NCBI RefSeq assembly: GCF_000282355.1
Contig: NZ_AKJL01000225.1
Coordinates: 1 to 64,000, forward strand
Direction of reading: 5' to 3'
From: Pseudomonas sp. GM49
Lineage (GTDB): Bacteria > Pseudomonadota > Gammaproteobacteria > Pseudomonadales > Pseudomonadaceae
Length of the DNA stretch: 64,000 nucleotides
Under the pieces are notes generated by a model that did not search any database, was not told the origin of the DNA, and saw only the letters and a program-made list of their open reading frames with translations. Both the position numbers and the translations under genes were made by a program. Positions within the stretch are counted from its first letter, which is position 1, and every line of letters begins with the position of its first letter. Below are positions 53,577 through 62,572 of this stretch, in pieces.

Positions 53577-54512
53577 ATGAGTAAAAACAGGTACCCCAGA
53601 CTACTAGGCTTATTGCCGCTGATCGGCACGTTGTTGCTGTCAGGCTGCAACATGACCTTGCTCAATCCCAAGGGCCAGGTTGGTCTGGACGAGCGAAACC
53701 TGATCATCACCGCAACGCTGCTGATGCTGTTGGTCGTGGTTCCGGTCATCGTCATGACCTTCCTGTTCGCCTGGAAATACCGCGCGTCCAACACCAACGC
53801 CACCTACACCCCGAAATGGAACCACTCCACCAAGATCGAGATCGCGGTGTGGGCCGTTCCAGTGCTGATCATCATTGCCCTGGGTTACGTCACCTACAAG
53901 TCGACCCACGCCCTTGACCCGTACAAGCCGCTGGAATCCGACGTGAAGCCGGTGACCATCGAAGTGGTCGCGCTGGACTGGAAGTGGCTGTTCATCTACC
54001 CGGAACAAGGCATCGCCACGGTCAACAAGATCGTGTTCCCGGCACACACCCCGGTCAACTTCAAGATCACTTCCGACGCCGTGATGAACTCGTTCTTCAT
54101 CCCTGCTCTGGGCGGCCAGATCTACGCGATGGCGGGCATGCAGACCAAGCTGCACCTGATCGCCAACGAGAACGCTGAAATGGACGGTATCTCCGCCAAC
54201 TACAGCGGCGCTGGTTTCACCGGCATGAAATTCAAAGCGATCGCAACGACTCAGGAAGAATTCGACGCCTGGGTAAGCGAAGTCAAAAAGGCACCTAAAC
54301 AGCTTGAACAAGCTGAATACGCAGCCCTTTCCAAGCCAAGCCAGAACAACCCAGTCGAGCTCTACTCCTCGGTGACGCCGAACCTGTTCCAGACCATCGT
54401 TGACAAGTACGAAGGCATGAAACCGGGTCCTAAGGTGCACCACGAGAAGAAAGAGAAAGAAGTGGCCGCTACGGACATGAACTCGCATTCAGCTGCCGGG
54501 GCAGAGGAGTAA
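53577..54512 (+). CDS. cyoA: Cytochrome bo3 ubiquinol oxidase subunit II
   Basis: This 311-residue lipoprotein has signal peptide and lipobox (LLLSGC), two membrane helices (about 42-65 and 88-108), and a periplasmic cupredoxin domain (about 125-225: [40 protein letters not shown]). It lacks the Cu-A ligands, as in quinol oxidases. ATG 53577 ([11 protein letters not shown]) with TGAG nearby is chosen over 53523. First gene of cyoABCDE; cyoB starts 3 bp after. Confidence 0.96.
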   Translation: MSKNRYPRLLGLLPLIGTLLLSGCNMTLLNPKGQVGLDERNLIITATLLMLLVVVPVIVMTFLFAWKYRASNTNATYTPKWNHSTKIEIAVWAVPVLIIIALGYVTYKSTHALDPYKPLESDVKPVTIEVVALDWKWLFIYPEQGIATVNKIVFPAHTPVNFKITSDAVMNSFFIPALGGQIYAMAGMQTKLHLIANENAEMDGISANYSGAGFTGMKFKAIATTQEEFDAWVSEVKKAPKQLEQAEYAALSKPSQNNPVELYSSVTPNLFQTIVDKYEGMKPGPKVHHEKKEKEVAATDMNSHSAAGAEE

Positions 54513-54515
54513 ACG

Positions 54516-56546
54516 ATGTTTGGTAAATTAAGTTGGGAAGCGATCCCGTTCCACGAGCCGATTGTCATGGTGACCATCTCCATGATCGCGCTCGGTGGTC
54601 TGGCGTTGTTCGCTGCAATCACCTACTTCAAGAAGTGGACCTACCTGTGGACCGAGTGGCTGACGTCGGTCGACCACAAGAAAATCGGCGTGATGTACAT
54701 CATCGTCGCCATGGTCATGCTGCTGCGCGGCTTTGCCGACGCCATCATGATGCGTACCCAGTTGGCCATGGCCACCGAGGGTTCGCCTGGCTACCTGCCA
54801 CCTGAACACTATGACCAGATCTTCACCGCTCACGGTGTGATCATGATCATCTTCATGGCGATGCCATTCTTCACCGGCCTGATGAACCTTGCAGTGCCGC
54901 TGCAGATCGGCGCGCGTGACGTTGCCTTCCCGTTCCTGAACTCCCTGAGCTTCTGGCTGCTGGTTTCCGGTGTGGTACTGATCAACCTGTCCCTGGGCGT
55001 CGGCGAATTCGCCAAGACCGGCTGGGTTGCTTACCCACCACTGTCGGGCCTGCAATACAGCCCTGGCGTGGGGATGGACTACTACATCTGGGCGCTACAG
55101 CTATCGGGTCTGGGTACGACGCTGACGGGGGTCAACTTCCTGGCCACCGTGCTGAAAATGCGTACCCCTGGCATGAAGCTGATGGACATGCCGATCTTCA
55201 CCTGGACCTGCACCTGGGCCAACGTCCTGATCGTGGCTTCGTTCCCGATCCTGACCGCTACCCTGGCGCTGCTGACGCTTGACCGTTACATGGATTTCCA
55301 CATTTTCACCAATGAACTTGGTGGCAATCCGATGATGTACGTCAACCTGTTCTGGGCGTGGGGTCACCCTGAGGTGTACATCCTGATCCTGCCAGCGTTC
55401 GGTATCTTCTCCGAAGTCATCTCGACCTTCACCGGCAAGAAACTGTTCGGCCACCACTCGATGATCTACGCATCGGGCGCAATCTCGATCCTGGGCTTCA
55501 TGGTTTGGCTGCACCACTTCTTCACCATGGGTTCGGGTGCCAGCGTCAACGCCTTCTTCGGTCTGGCGACGATGCTGATTTCCATCCCGACGGGTGTGAA
55601 GCTGTTCAACTGGCTGTTCACCATCTACCAGGGCCGTCTGCGCTTCACCAGTCAGGTGCTGTGGACTCTGGGCTTCATGGTGACCTTCGCCATCGGCGGC
55701 ATGACCGGCGTACTGCTGGCCATCCCGGGTGCCGACTTCGTTCTGCACAACAGCCTGTTCGTGATCGCGCACTTCCACAACGTGATCATCGGCGGTGCGG
55801 TATTCGGTTACATCGCCGGCTTCGGCTTCTACTTCCCTAAAGCGTTCGGCTTCAAGCTGCACGAAGGCTGGGGCAAGGCTGCATTCTGGTTCTGGATCTC
55901 GGGCTTCTTCGTCGCGTTCATGCCGCTCTATGCACTGGGCTTCATGGGCATGACCCGTCGTCTGAATGCCACCACCAACCCTGAGTGGGTGCCGTACCTG
56001 TACGTCGCCATGTTCGGTGCGGTGATGATCGCCGTGGGTATCGCTTGCCAGCTGATCCAGCTGTACGTCAGCGTGCGTGACCGCAACAAGCCGGAAAACA
56101 TGTGCGAACACGGCGACCCGTGGAATGCACACACCCTGGAATGGTCGACCTCGTCGCCACCTCCGTTCTACAACTTCGCCGTGCTGCCAAAAGCCGACGT
56201 TGTCGACCCGTTCACCGAAGCCAAGGAAAACGGCACCGCGTACAAGGTTCCGGCCAAGTACGAGCCGATCCACATGCCAAACAACACCGCTACCGGTGTG
56301 GTGATGGGCGCGCTGCTGACCGTGTTCGGTTTCGCGATGATCTGGCACATCTGGTGGCTGGCGATCGCGAGCCTGGCTGGCACCGTGATCTACTTCGCGA
56401 TCCACGCGGCCCGTGATGATCAAGGCTATATGGTGCCGGTCGACGTGATCGAGCGCATCGAAGCCGAGCAGCACAAGCGTCTGGTCGCGGCAGGGAAAAT
56501 CCCGGCCACCGCCACCCGTGTTGAAACCTCGTTGGAACAGGCTTAA
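54516..56546 (+). CDS. cyoB: Cytochrome bo3 ubiquinol oxidase subunit I
   Basis: This 676-residue haem-copper oxidase core has 15 membrane helices and carries haem b, haem o3 and CuB. The ligand histidines include [20 protein letters not shown] (haem b), the [17 protein letters not shown]yr-His crosslink motif, [11 protein letters not shown] (CuB His pair), and [13 protein letters not shown] (haem histidines). The enzyme oxidises ubiquinol, reduces O2 and pumps protons. Stop-to-start gap to cyoC is 3 bp. Confidence 0.98.
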   Translation: MFGKLSWEAIPFHEPIVMVTISMIALGGLALFAAITYFKKWTYLWTEWLTSVDHKKIGVMYIIVAMVMLLRGFADAIMMRTQLAMATEGSPGYLPPEHYDQIFTAHGVIMIIFMAMPFFTGLMNLAVPLQIGARDVAFPFLNSLSFWLLVSGVVLINLSLGVGEFAKTGWVAYPPLSGLQYSPGVGMDYYIWALQLSGLGTTLTGVNFLATVLKMRTPGMKLMDMPIFTWTCTWANVLIVASFPILTATLALLTLDRYMDFHIFTNELGGNPMMYVNLFWAWGHPEVYILILPAFGIFSEVISTFTGKKLFGHHSMIYASGAISILGFMVWLHHFFTMGSGASVNAFFGLATMLISIPTGVKLFNWLFTIYQGRLRFTSQVLWTLGFMVTFAIGGMTGVLLAIPGADFVLHNSLFVIAHFHNVIIGGAVFGYIAGFGFYFPKAFGFKLHEGWGKAAFWFWISGFFVAFMPLYALGFMGMTRRLNATTNPEWVPYLYVAMFGAVMIAVGIACQLIQLYVSVRDRNKPENMCEHGDPWNAHTLEWSTSSPPPFYNFAVLPKADVVDPFTEAKENGTAYKVPAKYEPIHMPNNTATGVVMGALLTVFGFAMIWHIWWLAIASLAGTVIYFAIHAARDDQGYMVPVDVIERIEAEQHKRLVAAGKIPATATRVETSLEQA

Positions 56547-56549
56547 ACC

Positions 56550-57176
56550 ATGTCGAACTTAGTGACCAATGCTGGACACACCCATGTCGATGGACATGGG
56601 CATGATGACCATCACCACGACTCGGGCGAGATGACCGTATACGGTTTCTGGCTCTACCTGATGACCGACTGCATTCTGTTTGCATCGATCTTCGCGGCGT
56701 ACGCGGTACTGGTTAACAACGTAGCGGGTGGCCCGTCGGGCCACGACATCTTCGAACTGCCATACGTACTGGGCGAAACCGCTCTGCTGCTGTTCAGTTC
56801 GATCACCTACGGCTTCGCCATGCTGGCGTTCTTCCGTGGCAACAAGAAGCAGGTCCTGGGCTGGCTGGCCATGACCTTCCTGTTCGGTGCCGGCTTCATC
56901 GGCATGGAGATCAACGAGTTCCACATGCTGATCTCCGAGGGCTACGGCCCTAACCGTTCCGGCTTCCTGTCCGGGTTCTTCACCCTGGTCGGCACCCACG
57001 GTCTGCACGTGACCAGCGGTCTGATCTGGATGGCGATCATGATGTACCAGGTGCAGAAAAAAGGCCTGACGGCGACCAACAAGACCCGTCTGAGCTGCCT
57101 GAGCCTGTTCTGGCACTTCCTGGACGTAGTGTGGATCTGCGTATTCACCGTTGTTTATCTGATGGGGACTATGTAA
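56550..57176 (+). CDS. cyoC: Cytochrome bo3 ubiquinol oxidase subunit III
   Basis: This 208-residue subunit has five membrane helices, a His-rich N-terminus ([20 protein letters not shown]) and the subunit III signature [20 protein letters not shown] and [17 protein letters not shown]. It supports the core complex. cyoD starts at the very next base after its stop. Confidence 0.96.
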   Translation: MSNLVTNAGHTHVDGHGHDDHHHDSGEMTVYGFWLYLMTDCILFASIFAAYAVLVNNVAGGPSGHDIFELPYVLGETALLLFSSITYGFAMLAFFRGNKKQVLGWLAMTFLFGAGFIGMEINEFHMLISEGYGPNRSGFLSGFFTLVGTHGLHVTSGLIWMAIMMYQVQKKGLTATNKTRLSCLSLFWHFLDVVWICVFTVVYLMGTM

Positions 57177-57524
57177 ATGGCTAACGCAGCTCATTCCCAC
57201 AATGGCCATGACAGCCACGACGCCGGACACGGCAGCGTCAAGTCCTACGCCATCGGCTTCATCCTGTCGGTGATCCTGACCCTGATCCCGTTCGGTCTGG
57301 TGATGTACCCGACGCTGCCGAAGTCGATCACCCTGATGATCGTCGTCGCGTTCGCAGTCATCCAGGTGCTGGTGCACCTGGTGTACTTCCTCCACCTGGA
57401 CCGTTCGGCCGCGCAGCGTAACAACGTGATTGCGTTTGTCTTTGCCGCGATCGTGATTGTCCTGCTGGTTGGCTTGTCGCTGTGGATCATGTTCAGCATC
57501 CACACGTTCATGATGGCGAAGTGA
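57177..57524 (+). CDS. cyoD: Cytochrome bo3 ubiquinol oxidase subunit IV
   Basis: This 115-residue subunit has three membrane helices (about 24-44, 53-73 and 87-108) and a His-rich N-terminus. YAIGFILSVILTLIPFGLVM and VLVHLVYFLHLDRSAAQRNN are typical. It helps assembly of subunit I. Downstream gap to cyoE is 11 bp. Confidence 0.95.
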   Translation: MANAAHSHNGHDSHDAGHGSVKSYAIGFILSVILTLIPFGLVMYPTLPKSITLMIVVAFAVIQVLVHLVYFLHLDRSAAQRNNVIAFVFAAIVIVLLVGLSLWIMFSIHTFMMAK

Positions 57525-57535
57525 GGTAAATCCGC

Positions 57536-58423
57536 ATGTCCCTCAAGCACTTTATCCAAATCACCAAACCGGGGATCATTTTCGGTAACGTGCTTTCTGT
57601 GGCAGGCGGATTTTTCCTGGCCTCCAAAGGGCATGTCGATCTGGCCATCTTCCTGGCCGCCATGATCGGCACGTCCCTGGTGGTTGCCTCCGGTTGCGTG
57701 TTCAACAACTGCATCGACCGCGACATCGACCTGAAGATGGAACGCACCAAGAACCGGGTGCTGGTCCAGGGCTTGATCTCCCTGAAACTGGCCCTGATCT
57801 ATGCGACCGTCCTGGGTGTCGCCGGCGTTGCCCTGTTGTACAAGGTGGCCAACCCGTTGGCCGCGCTGTTCGCGGTGATCGGCTTCGTCATCTACGTCGG
57901 CTTCTACAGCCTGTACCTCAAGCGCAAGTCGGTTCACGGCACGCTGGTGGGCAGTCTGTCGGGCGCCATGCCGCCGGTGATTGGCTATGTCGCAGTAAGC
58001 AACACCTTCGACATGGCCGCGCTGACCCTGCTGGTGATGTTCAGCCTGTGGCAGATGCCGCATTCCTATGCCATCGCGATCTTCCGCTTCAACGATTACC
58101 TGGCCGCATCGATTCCGGTGCTGCCAGTGAAGCGCGGCATCCAGGTGGCCAAGAAGCACATCCTGATCTACATCCTGGCCTTCCTCGTGGCGACCTTGAT
58201 GCTGACCTTCAGCGGCTACGCCGGCATGAGCTACCTCGCCGTCGCCGCGGCCATGGGCATGTACTGGCTGTACATGGCCTGGACCGGCTACAAGGCAGTG
58301 GATGACACGGTCTGGGCACGCAAGCTGTTCGTGTTCTCGATCTTCACCATTACCGCGTTGAGCGTGATGATGTCCCTGGACTTCAAAGTGCCGACGGAGT
58401 TGCTGCTGACGTACGCGCCGTAA
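57536..58423 (+). CDS. cyoE: Protohaem IX farnesyltransferase (haem O synthase)
   Basis: This 295-residue UbiA-family inner-membrane prenyltransferase makes haem O for CyoB. The first Asp-rich motif is [36 protein letters not shown] is the family signature, and nine membrane helices are predicted. It is the last gene of cyoABCDE and is followed by a terminator. Confidence 0.96.
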   Translation: MSLKHFIQITKPGIIFGNVLSVAGGFFLASKGHVDLAIFLAAMIGTSLVVASGCVFNNCIDRDIDLKMERTKNRVLVQGLISLKLALIYATVLGVAGVALLYKVANPLAALFAVIGFVIYVGFYSLYLKRKSVHGTLVGSLSGAMPPVIGYVAVSNTFDMAALTLLVMFSLWQMPHSYAIAIFRFNDYLAASIPVLPVKRGIQVAKKHILIYILAFLVATLMLTFSGYAGMSYLAVAAAMGMYWLYMAWTGYKAVDDTVWARKLFVFSIFTITALSVMMSLDFKVPTELLLTYAP

Positions 58424-58441
58424 GCGTCGGATGCTGAATTG

Positions 58442-58477
58442 AAAAGCCCCGCCTTCGAGAGAAGAGCGGGGCTTTTT
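58442..58477 (+). terminator. cyo operon terminator
   Basis: Stem AAAAGCCCCGC/GCGGGGCTTTT with a 13-base loop and T run, 19 bp after cyoE. Confidence 0.92.
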
Positions 58478-58508
58478 GTTGGGTACTTTCTTGTGGACCG
58501 AGTTGCTG

Positions 58509-58606
58509 CCATCGCGAGCAGGCTCGCTCCCACATTGGACTAGCGTTATCGCTGGTATCGAGCGCGACGCTGAGACCTGTGGGAGCGAGCTTGCTCGCGA
58601 TGGCGG
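58509..58606. repeat. REPIN 13
   Basis: Inverted REP pair between cyoE and the antitoxin-like gene. Confidence 0.9.
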
Positions 58607-58671
58607 CGCCGCGGAATACCTGGCTCATCGAAATTACAGCCCATCTCAAAGAGCACTCTTGGTTTGCTTAG

Positions 58672-58692
58672 CTATAAGCAAGTTGCCTATAG
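58672..58692. promoter_or_regulatory. Operator of the NadS-like gene
   Basis: CTATA-A-GCAA-G-TTGC-C-TATAG is a 21-bp inverted repeat with one mismatched pair, ending 27 bp before the start codon. This is the usual place for antitoxin autoregulation. Confidence 0.7.
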
Positions 58693-58719
58693 TTACAAGT
58701 CGATACCACGAGGTACCCC

Positions 58720-59034
58720 ATGAAAAAACGCGACCTGTTTGCAGAGTTGATGCAGGGCGTTGATGAGATGGTGGCTCAACGCGAAGGCAAGATTACATTG
58801 CGCAATACGGTTGTGGAGGACATCCCTGCACCAGAGGTGGGGGCGCAAGAGATCGTTGCGCTACGGGAAAAGCTGCACATGTCGCAGGCTTTTTTTGCCA
58901 AGCGAATTCGAACCAGTCCCAGCACCCTGAGAAACTGGGAGCAGGAAAAGTCGAAGCCCAATGCTCAGGCCGCCTTGCTGATCAGGTTGGTGGAGAAATT
59001 CCCGGATATGGTTGATCGACTGGCAGTCGTTTGA
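58720..59034 (+). CDS. NadS/HigA-like antitoxin-type XRE regulator without a toxin partner
   Basis: This 104-residue protein has an N-terminal flexible part (to about 38) and an XRE HTH (about 42-98: IVALREKLHMSQAFFAKRIR, TSPSTLRNWEQEKSKPNAQA). It resembles NadS-family antitoxins that pair with RelE/HigB toxins encoded just upstream. No toxin gene or remnant lies upstream (a REPIN and cyoE) or downstream (a DUF3077 gene). A matching operator is present. It may be an orphan antitoxin or simple repressor. Confidence 0.82.
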   Translation: MKKRDLFAELMQGVDEMVAQREGKITLRNTVVEDIPAPEVGAQEIVALREKLHMSQAFFAKRIRTSPSTLRNWEQEKSKPNAQAALLIRLVEKFPDMVDRLAVV

Positions 59035-59053
59035 TCACATCGTCGAATATCTG

Positions 59054-59088
59054 AAAAGCCCCGCATTCAAAAAAATCGCGGGGCTTTT
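59054..59088. terminator. Bidirectional terminator
   Basis: Stem AAAAGCCCCGC/GCGGGGCTTTT with a 13-base loop, serving the antitoxin gene (plus) and possibly the DUF3077 gene (minus). Its arms repeat those of the cyo terminator. Confidence 0.88.
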
Positions 59089-59092
59089 TCAT

Positions 59093-59371
59093 TCACGCGC
59101 GGTTGTTACACGGCGCATCGAGCGCCTTCACCACATCATCGATAATTGCCTTGCTCATATCCTGCAAAAAGTGCGAGGCCCAGGCGTGCCGGTCGGAGTC
59201 GCGAACCATGGCGGCGTCTGAGGCGAGCAGTTTAGCGACGTGGAGCAGGTCGGAGGCGTGGTAGAGGGCTTCGATCACCGGGACGCCGGCGTTGATGCGG
59301 AACAGCGGTTCGTTGGCGTGGTAGGAGAAGGGGGTGAGGCCGATGGTTTTGAGGTCCTGGGGATTGGTCAT
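59093..59371 (-). CDS. DUF3077 domain protein
   Basis: This 92-residue protein has the DUF3077 core LFRINAGVPVIEALYHASDL, LHVAKLLASDAA, then a C-terminal helix DMSKAIIDDVVKAL. The family is common and multi-copy in Pseudomonas; function is unknown. AGAGGTGAAG is the ribosome site for ATG 59371. It sits 6 bp after a probable 21-codon ORF and downstream of a conserved-looking leader. Confidence 0.8.
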   Translation of the reverse strand: MTNPQDLKTIGLTPFSYHANEPLFRINAGVPVIEALYHASDLLHVAKLLASDAAMVRDSDRHAWASHFLQDMSKAIIDDVVKALDAPCNNRA

Positions 59372-59377
59372 TGGGCT

Positions 59378-59443
59378 TCACCTCTTGTTGGTTGGGAGGT
59401 GGAGGGGCATGACTGGTGTAGCAGACGGATCAATAACGTTCAT
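59378..59443 (-). CDS. Probable 21-residue leader peptide or small protein
   Basis: ATG at 59443 has a strong AGGAG site (59450-59454 on the reverse strand) with a 6-base spacer. The product is MNVIDPSATPVMPLHLPTNK plus a final Arg. Its stop (59378-59380) lies 6 bp before the DUF3077 start, and the coding part contains the next gene's ribosome site, so translation of the two is probably coupled. Confidence 0.5.
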   Translation of the reverse strand: MNVIDPSATPVMPLHLPTNKR

Positions 59444-59610
59444 TTGTAACTCCTGCATAAGTGAAGCTGTCCCGTTCGTTCTCAGGCGAATGGGTGGCAG
59501 CTGTGCGCAGGCTGAGAAACCGGAGATGCAGGACCCGGCAGACCCTAAGGTCTCCCACACACAGCCGCCATAACACGAAATTTCAGGCGTAAAAAAACGC
59601 CAATAATCGT
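59444..59610 (-). ncRNA. Candidate structured leader of the DUF3077 operon
   Basis: Reading leftwards, it contains GGCGTTTTTTTACGCC (59587-59602), then TTATGGCGGCTGTGTGTGGG, a GACC-TTAG-GGTC hairpin, CCTGCATCTCCGG, and GAACGAACGGGACAGC before the peptide's AGGAG. As I remember it, nearly the same leader text precedes many DUF3077 genes in P. fluorescens. It may be a regulatory RNA element; untested. Confidence 0.4.
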
Positions 59611-59753
59611 GGGGCGCAGCTGCGGGGCATCTTACCCGGGTTCTCAGGCCCGGTCGCTGAATTGGCAGCGACGGGGGGCGAAGTTAGCCGGCAAGGATGA
59701 GGTCGGCAATCGTAGCGATCTGCTGGCCGGGGATGGCCGGGACACCGCAATCC

Positions 59754-59847
59754 CTGTGGGAGCGGGCTTGCCCGCGAAGGCGGTGTGTCAGGCAACATTG
59801 ATGCTGGATGTGACGGCCTCTTCGCGGGCAAGCCCGCTCCCACAGGA
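59754..59847. repeat. REPIN 14
   Basis: Inverted pair of the GAGCGGGCTTGCCCGCGAA subtype near the 3' end of the MocR gene. The segment 59611-59753 shows nothing else. Confidence 0.9.
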
Positions 59848-59861
59848 TTGAGAGCAGTCAG

Positions 59862-61280
59862 TTACTTAAGTGGTTTATCGAGCAACCGGAAAAACCGCTC
59901 GCGCACCTGCAAGCTGTCACTGTGCGCCACGTTGAAGCGCAGGAACTGACTGGCATTCGGCCCTTTGCTCAACAAGGTGCCCGGCGCCAATACCATGTTG
60001 TTCTCCAGCCCCTGGCGAGCCAGGTTCTCGGCATGCAATCCATCCGGCAACCGGGCCCAGATAAACACGCCTTCGCCGGGTAGCGACGATAGCGAACACC
60101 CGGCCTCCGCCAGCCAAGTGGCCACTCGGCTGTTGGACTCATACAACCGATCCACCGTGCGCCGCGCATGCTTGGCATAGCTGCCGTCGCTGAGCATGGT
60201 GCAGGTGATCTGCTCCGCCAGTTCCGACGTCACCCCGCCGCAGGCCATTTTCAGGGCGACCATGCGTGCCGCCAGTTGCGGTGACAGTACGGTGTAGCTG
60301 ACGCGGCTGTTGGCGGTCAGGGTCTTGGAGAAACCGGAGACATAACTCACGTTGTCCAGCCCGCTGGCGGCCAGGCGCGGGGTGCGGCGTTGCTGGATGT
60401 CGCAATACAGATCGTCTTCGACGATGTGGAAACCATGGCGGTGGCTCAGCTCCAGCAAGCGGTAGACCTGGGCCGGGGTGAACGAGTGGCCGGTGGGGTT
60501 ATGCAGTGTGCTGTTGGTCATGTACAGCACGGGTTTGTGGGCGATCAGCAGTTGCTCGAAAGCGTCGAGGTCCATGCCGTCGCAATCCCGGGCGATGGTG
60601 ATGACTTTGGCCCCGTGCAGCGCCAGGTTGGCGTGCATGTTGAAGTAGCAGGGGTCGTCGAGCAGCACGGTGTCGCCGGGTTTGACCAGCAGGCGCATCA
60701 GCAGGTCGATGGCCTGCATGGTGTTGGCGGTGGTGATGATCTGGTCCACCGGCGCTTCGATGCCGAAAGTCGCCAGTTTGACCCGCAAAGCCTGGCGTAG
60801 CGGCAGATAACCACCGGCCACGCCGTACTCGCCCATGCGCAAGGACGTCGCTCGCAGGGTACTGCGCACGGCTTTCTGCAATTCTTCGGCGGGCAGCCAG
60901 GAGGTCGGCAGAAAACCGCAGCCGGGGCGCAGCGCGCCGTTGTCCAGCAGCAGTGCGCGGCGCACCACGCTGAGGGTGTCCTGGGGTTGCAGGTCCGGGC
61001 CGGTGCCGCTTTGCAGCGCGGCGCTGGAGCGATGCACGTAATGCCCGGAGCCTTGGCGCGACACCACCAGACCCTTGGCACGCAAGCGGTCCAGGGCATC
61101 GACCACGGTGGATTTACCCACGTTCATCAAGTCGGAGAGTTCACGAATCGGCGGCAGTTTGGCGCCGTGGGGCAGGCCACCCGTGCTGATGGCCTGGGTC
61201 AGCTGATCGACGATCTGCTGCACCAGCGGCACGCCGGGCTGGAATTCAATGGCGGCTATGACTGCACGTTGAACCTGCAT
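59862..61280 (-). CDS. MocR/GntR-family PLP-dependent regulator
   Basis: This 472-residue protein has an N-terminal GntR winged helix (about 12-80: HGAKLPPIRELSDLMNVGKS, DALDRLRAKGLVVSRQGSGH) joined to an aminotransferase class I/II domain (about 110-465). PLP-site motifs include TANTMQAIDLLMRLL, LYMTNSTLHNPTGHS and the lysine in SGFSKTLTANSRV near residue 315. MocR proteins bind PLP or an amino-acid aldimine and regulate neighbouring genes. It is divergent from an MFS/ATP-grasp unit, its likely target, with an 8-bp inverted repeat between. Confidence 0.88.
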   Translation of the reverse strand: MQVQRAVIAAIEFQPGVPLVQQIVDQLTQAISTGGLPHGAKLPPIRELSDLMNVGKSTVVDALDRLRAKGLVVSRQGSGHYVHRSSAALQSGTGPDLQPQDTLSVVRRALLLDNGALRPGCGFLPTSWLPAEELQKAVRSTLRATSLRMGEYGVAGGYLPLRQALRVKLATFGIEAPVDQIITTANTMQAIDLLMRLLVKPGDTVLLDDPCYFNMHANLALHGAKVITIARDCDGMDLDAFEQLLIAHKPVLYMTNSTLHNPTGHSFTPAQVYRLLELSHRHGFHIVEDDLYCDIQQRRTPRLAASGLDNVSYVSGFSKTLTANSRVSYTVLSPQLAARMVALKMACGGVTSELAEQITCTMLSDGSYAKHARRTVDRLYESNSRVATWLAEAGCSLSSLPGEGVFIWARLPDGLHAENLARQGLENNMVLAPGTLLSKGPNASQFLRFNVAHSDSLQVRERFFRLLDKPLK

Positions 61281-61302
61281 TTTACTGGTCTCTCCGGCAG
61301 TA

Positions 61303-61328
61303 AAGTTCGTTGGATTCTATACGAACTT
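61303..61328. promoter_or_regulatory. Candidate MocR operator
   Basis: AAGTTCGT and ACGAACTT are perfect 8-bp inverted arms with a 10-bp spacer, 23 bp before the MocR start and about 100 bp before the MFS gene. Confidence 0.6.
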
Positions 61329-61428
61329 GCTCTGATCAGGACAAGCCTCTCTCTCTACCATGCCCTTACAGACTTTTCTGATGGTCGACCTTTGCCGGGC
61401 GGCAATCGCGTGGTTCATGAGGTGTTGC

Positions 61429-62529
61429 ATGGGTGTCGAAACAACGGTCGCGGTCGCCAAACCGGTCATCAACCTGCGTTTGTTCACGATCCGGATCATC
61501 ACCGCTGTCTCGCTGTTCGCGGTGCTGGGCAAGGCCAACGTCTGGCTCGACACTGCCACCAACAGCATTCTGGCCCTCGGATATCGCGCCTTGTTGCTGC
61601 TGTTGCCCCTGACTTTACTGGTGCTTGGCCGTCGCTCCCTGAGCGTCACGCTGCTGTGTGCCGGGCTCGGCCTGGTATTGCTGGCACTGACCAGCAATCA
61701 AGGCATGGTGATGTTTGCTGCCGCACTGTTTGCCTACGGCATTGCCATTGCCGGTTATCTGATCAAGAGCGAAGCGGCGCAGACCAAAGAGGGCGCGGCC
61801 TATAACCGCGTCGCGATGAACATGGGCAGTTTGGTGGCCGGTTTGATCCTGCTGTCGCCACTGCTCACCCCGACCATGTTTTTCCTCGGTGCGGCAGCCT
61901 TCGTGTTGTTGTGCCTGCCGATCGCCCTCGGTGCGACCTTCACCAGCGAACCGGTGGTAGCCCGCCCGGCCAGTCAGGCCGGCAGCAACTGGGGCAACAA
62001 ACTGCCCTGGGTAATTGCCGGGATCATCATGGGCATCAAGCTGTTCGGGGTGTTCTCGATCCTGCCGCAAGCGATCCTGCTCAAGACCGGCGAGTTGCCG
62101 GCCTGGTACGGCTTGATGCTGATCCTCAACAGCGCCGTGGTGGTGTTTGCCCAGGTGCCGGTGATGAAGCTGATCGAGCGCACCGGGCGCTTCAAGGTCG
62201 TGGCGGTGATAGGGATCATCGTCGGCGGCTTTGCCGTGCTGTCTTCGCCCGCCGCGTTCCATGTCGAAACCCTCGCCGGGGCGCTGATCTGGGTGGCGCT
62301 GCTGTCCATCGCCGAATGCGCCTTCAGCTACCTCGATTACTTCTCGGTCAAGCAGAACAACATGTTCGTCAAGGAAGTGTCCCTGGGTGTCGGGGCCGGG
62401 TTGACGGTGTTGATCATGCGGGTGGTGCCTGCGCCCTACAACGCGCTGGTGCTGGCCGTTATCGGTACCGGAGGGATCCTGGCCTGGTACTGGCTCAACC
62501 GTAAATCCAATGCGTCGTTGCATGACTGA
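61429..62529 (+). CDS. MFS transporter (probable exporter)
   Basis: This 366-residue inner-membrane protein has about 11-12 hydrophobic segments from residue 15 to 360, with typical inter-helix pieces ALGYRALLLLLPLTLLVLGR and KLIERTGRFKVVAVIGIIVG. GAGG lies 6 bp before ATG 61429 (MGVETTVAV); ATG 61360 or 61417 are less likely. The ATP-grasp gene follows 43 bp on. It probably exports the product of that enzyme; inference. Confidence 0.78.
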   Translation: MGVETTVAVAKPVINLRLFTIRIITAVSLFAVLGKANVWLDTATNSILALGYRALLLLLPLTLLVLGRRSLSVTLLCAGLGLVLLALTSNQGMVMFAAALFAYGIAIAGYLIKSEAAQTKEGAAYNRVAMNMGSLVAGLILLSPLLTPTMFFLGAAAFVLLCLPIALGATFTSEPVVARPASQAGSNWGNKLPWVIAGIIMGIKLFGVFSILPQAILLKTGELPAWYGLMLILNSAVVVFAQVPVMKLIERTGRFKVVAVIGIIVGGFAVLSSPAAFHVETLAGALIWVALLSIAECAFSYLDYFSVKQNNMFVKEVSLGVGAGLTVLIMRVVPAPYNALVLAVIGTGGILAWYWLNRKSNASLHD

Positions 62530-62572
62530 GTCATCGCCGTTGCGGTTTTCACTTTGCAGGTCGGGGGCATTA

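Noticed and set aside
55101..56474. 457-codon minus-strand frame in cyoB
   Set aside because: Antisense to the conserved oxidase subunit; composition is typical of a shadow frame.
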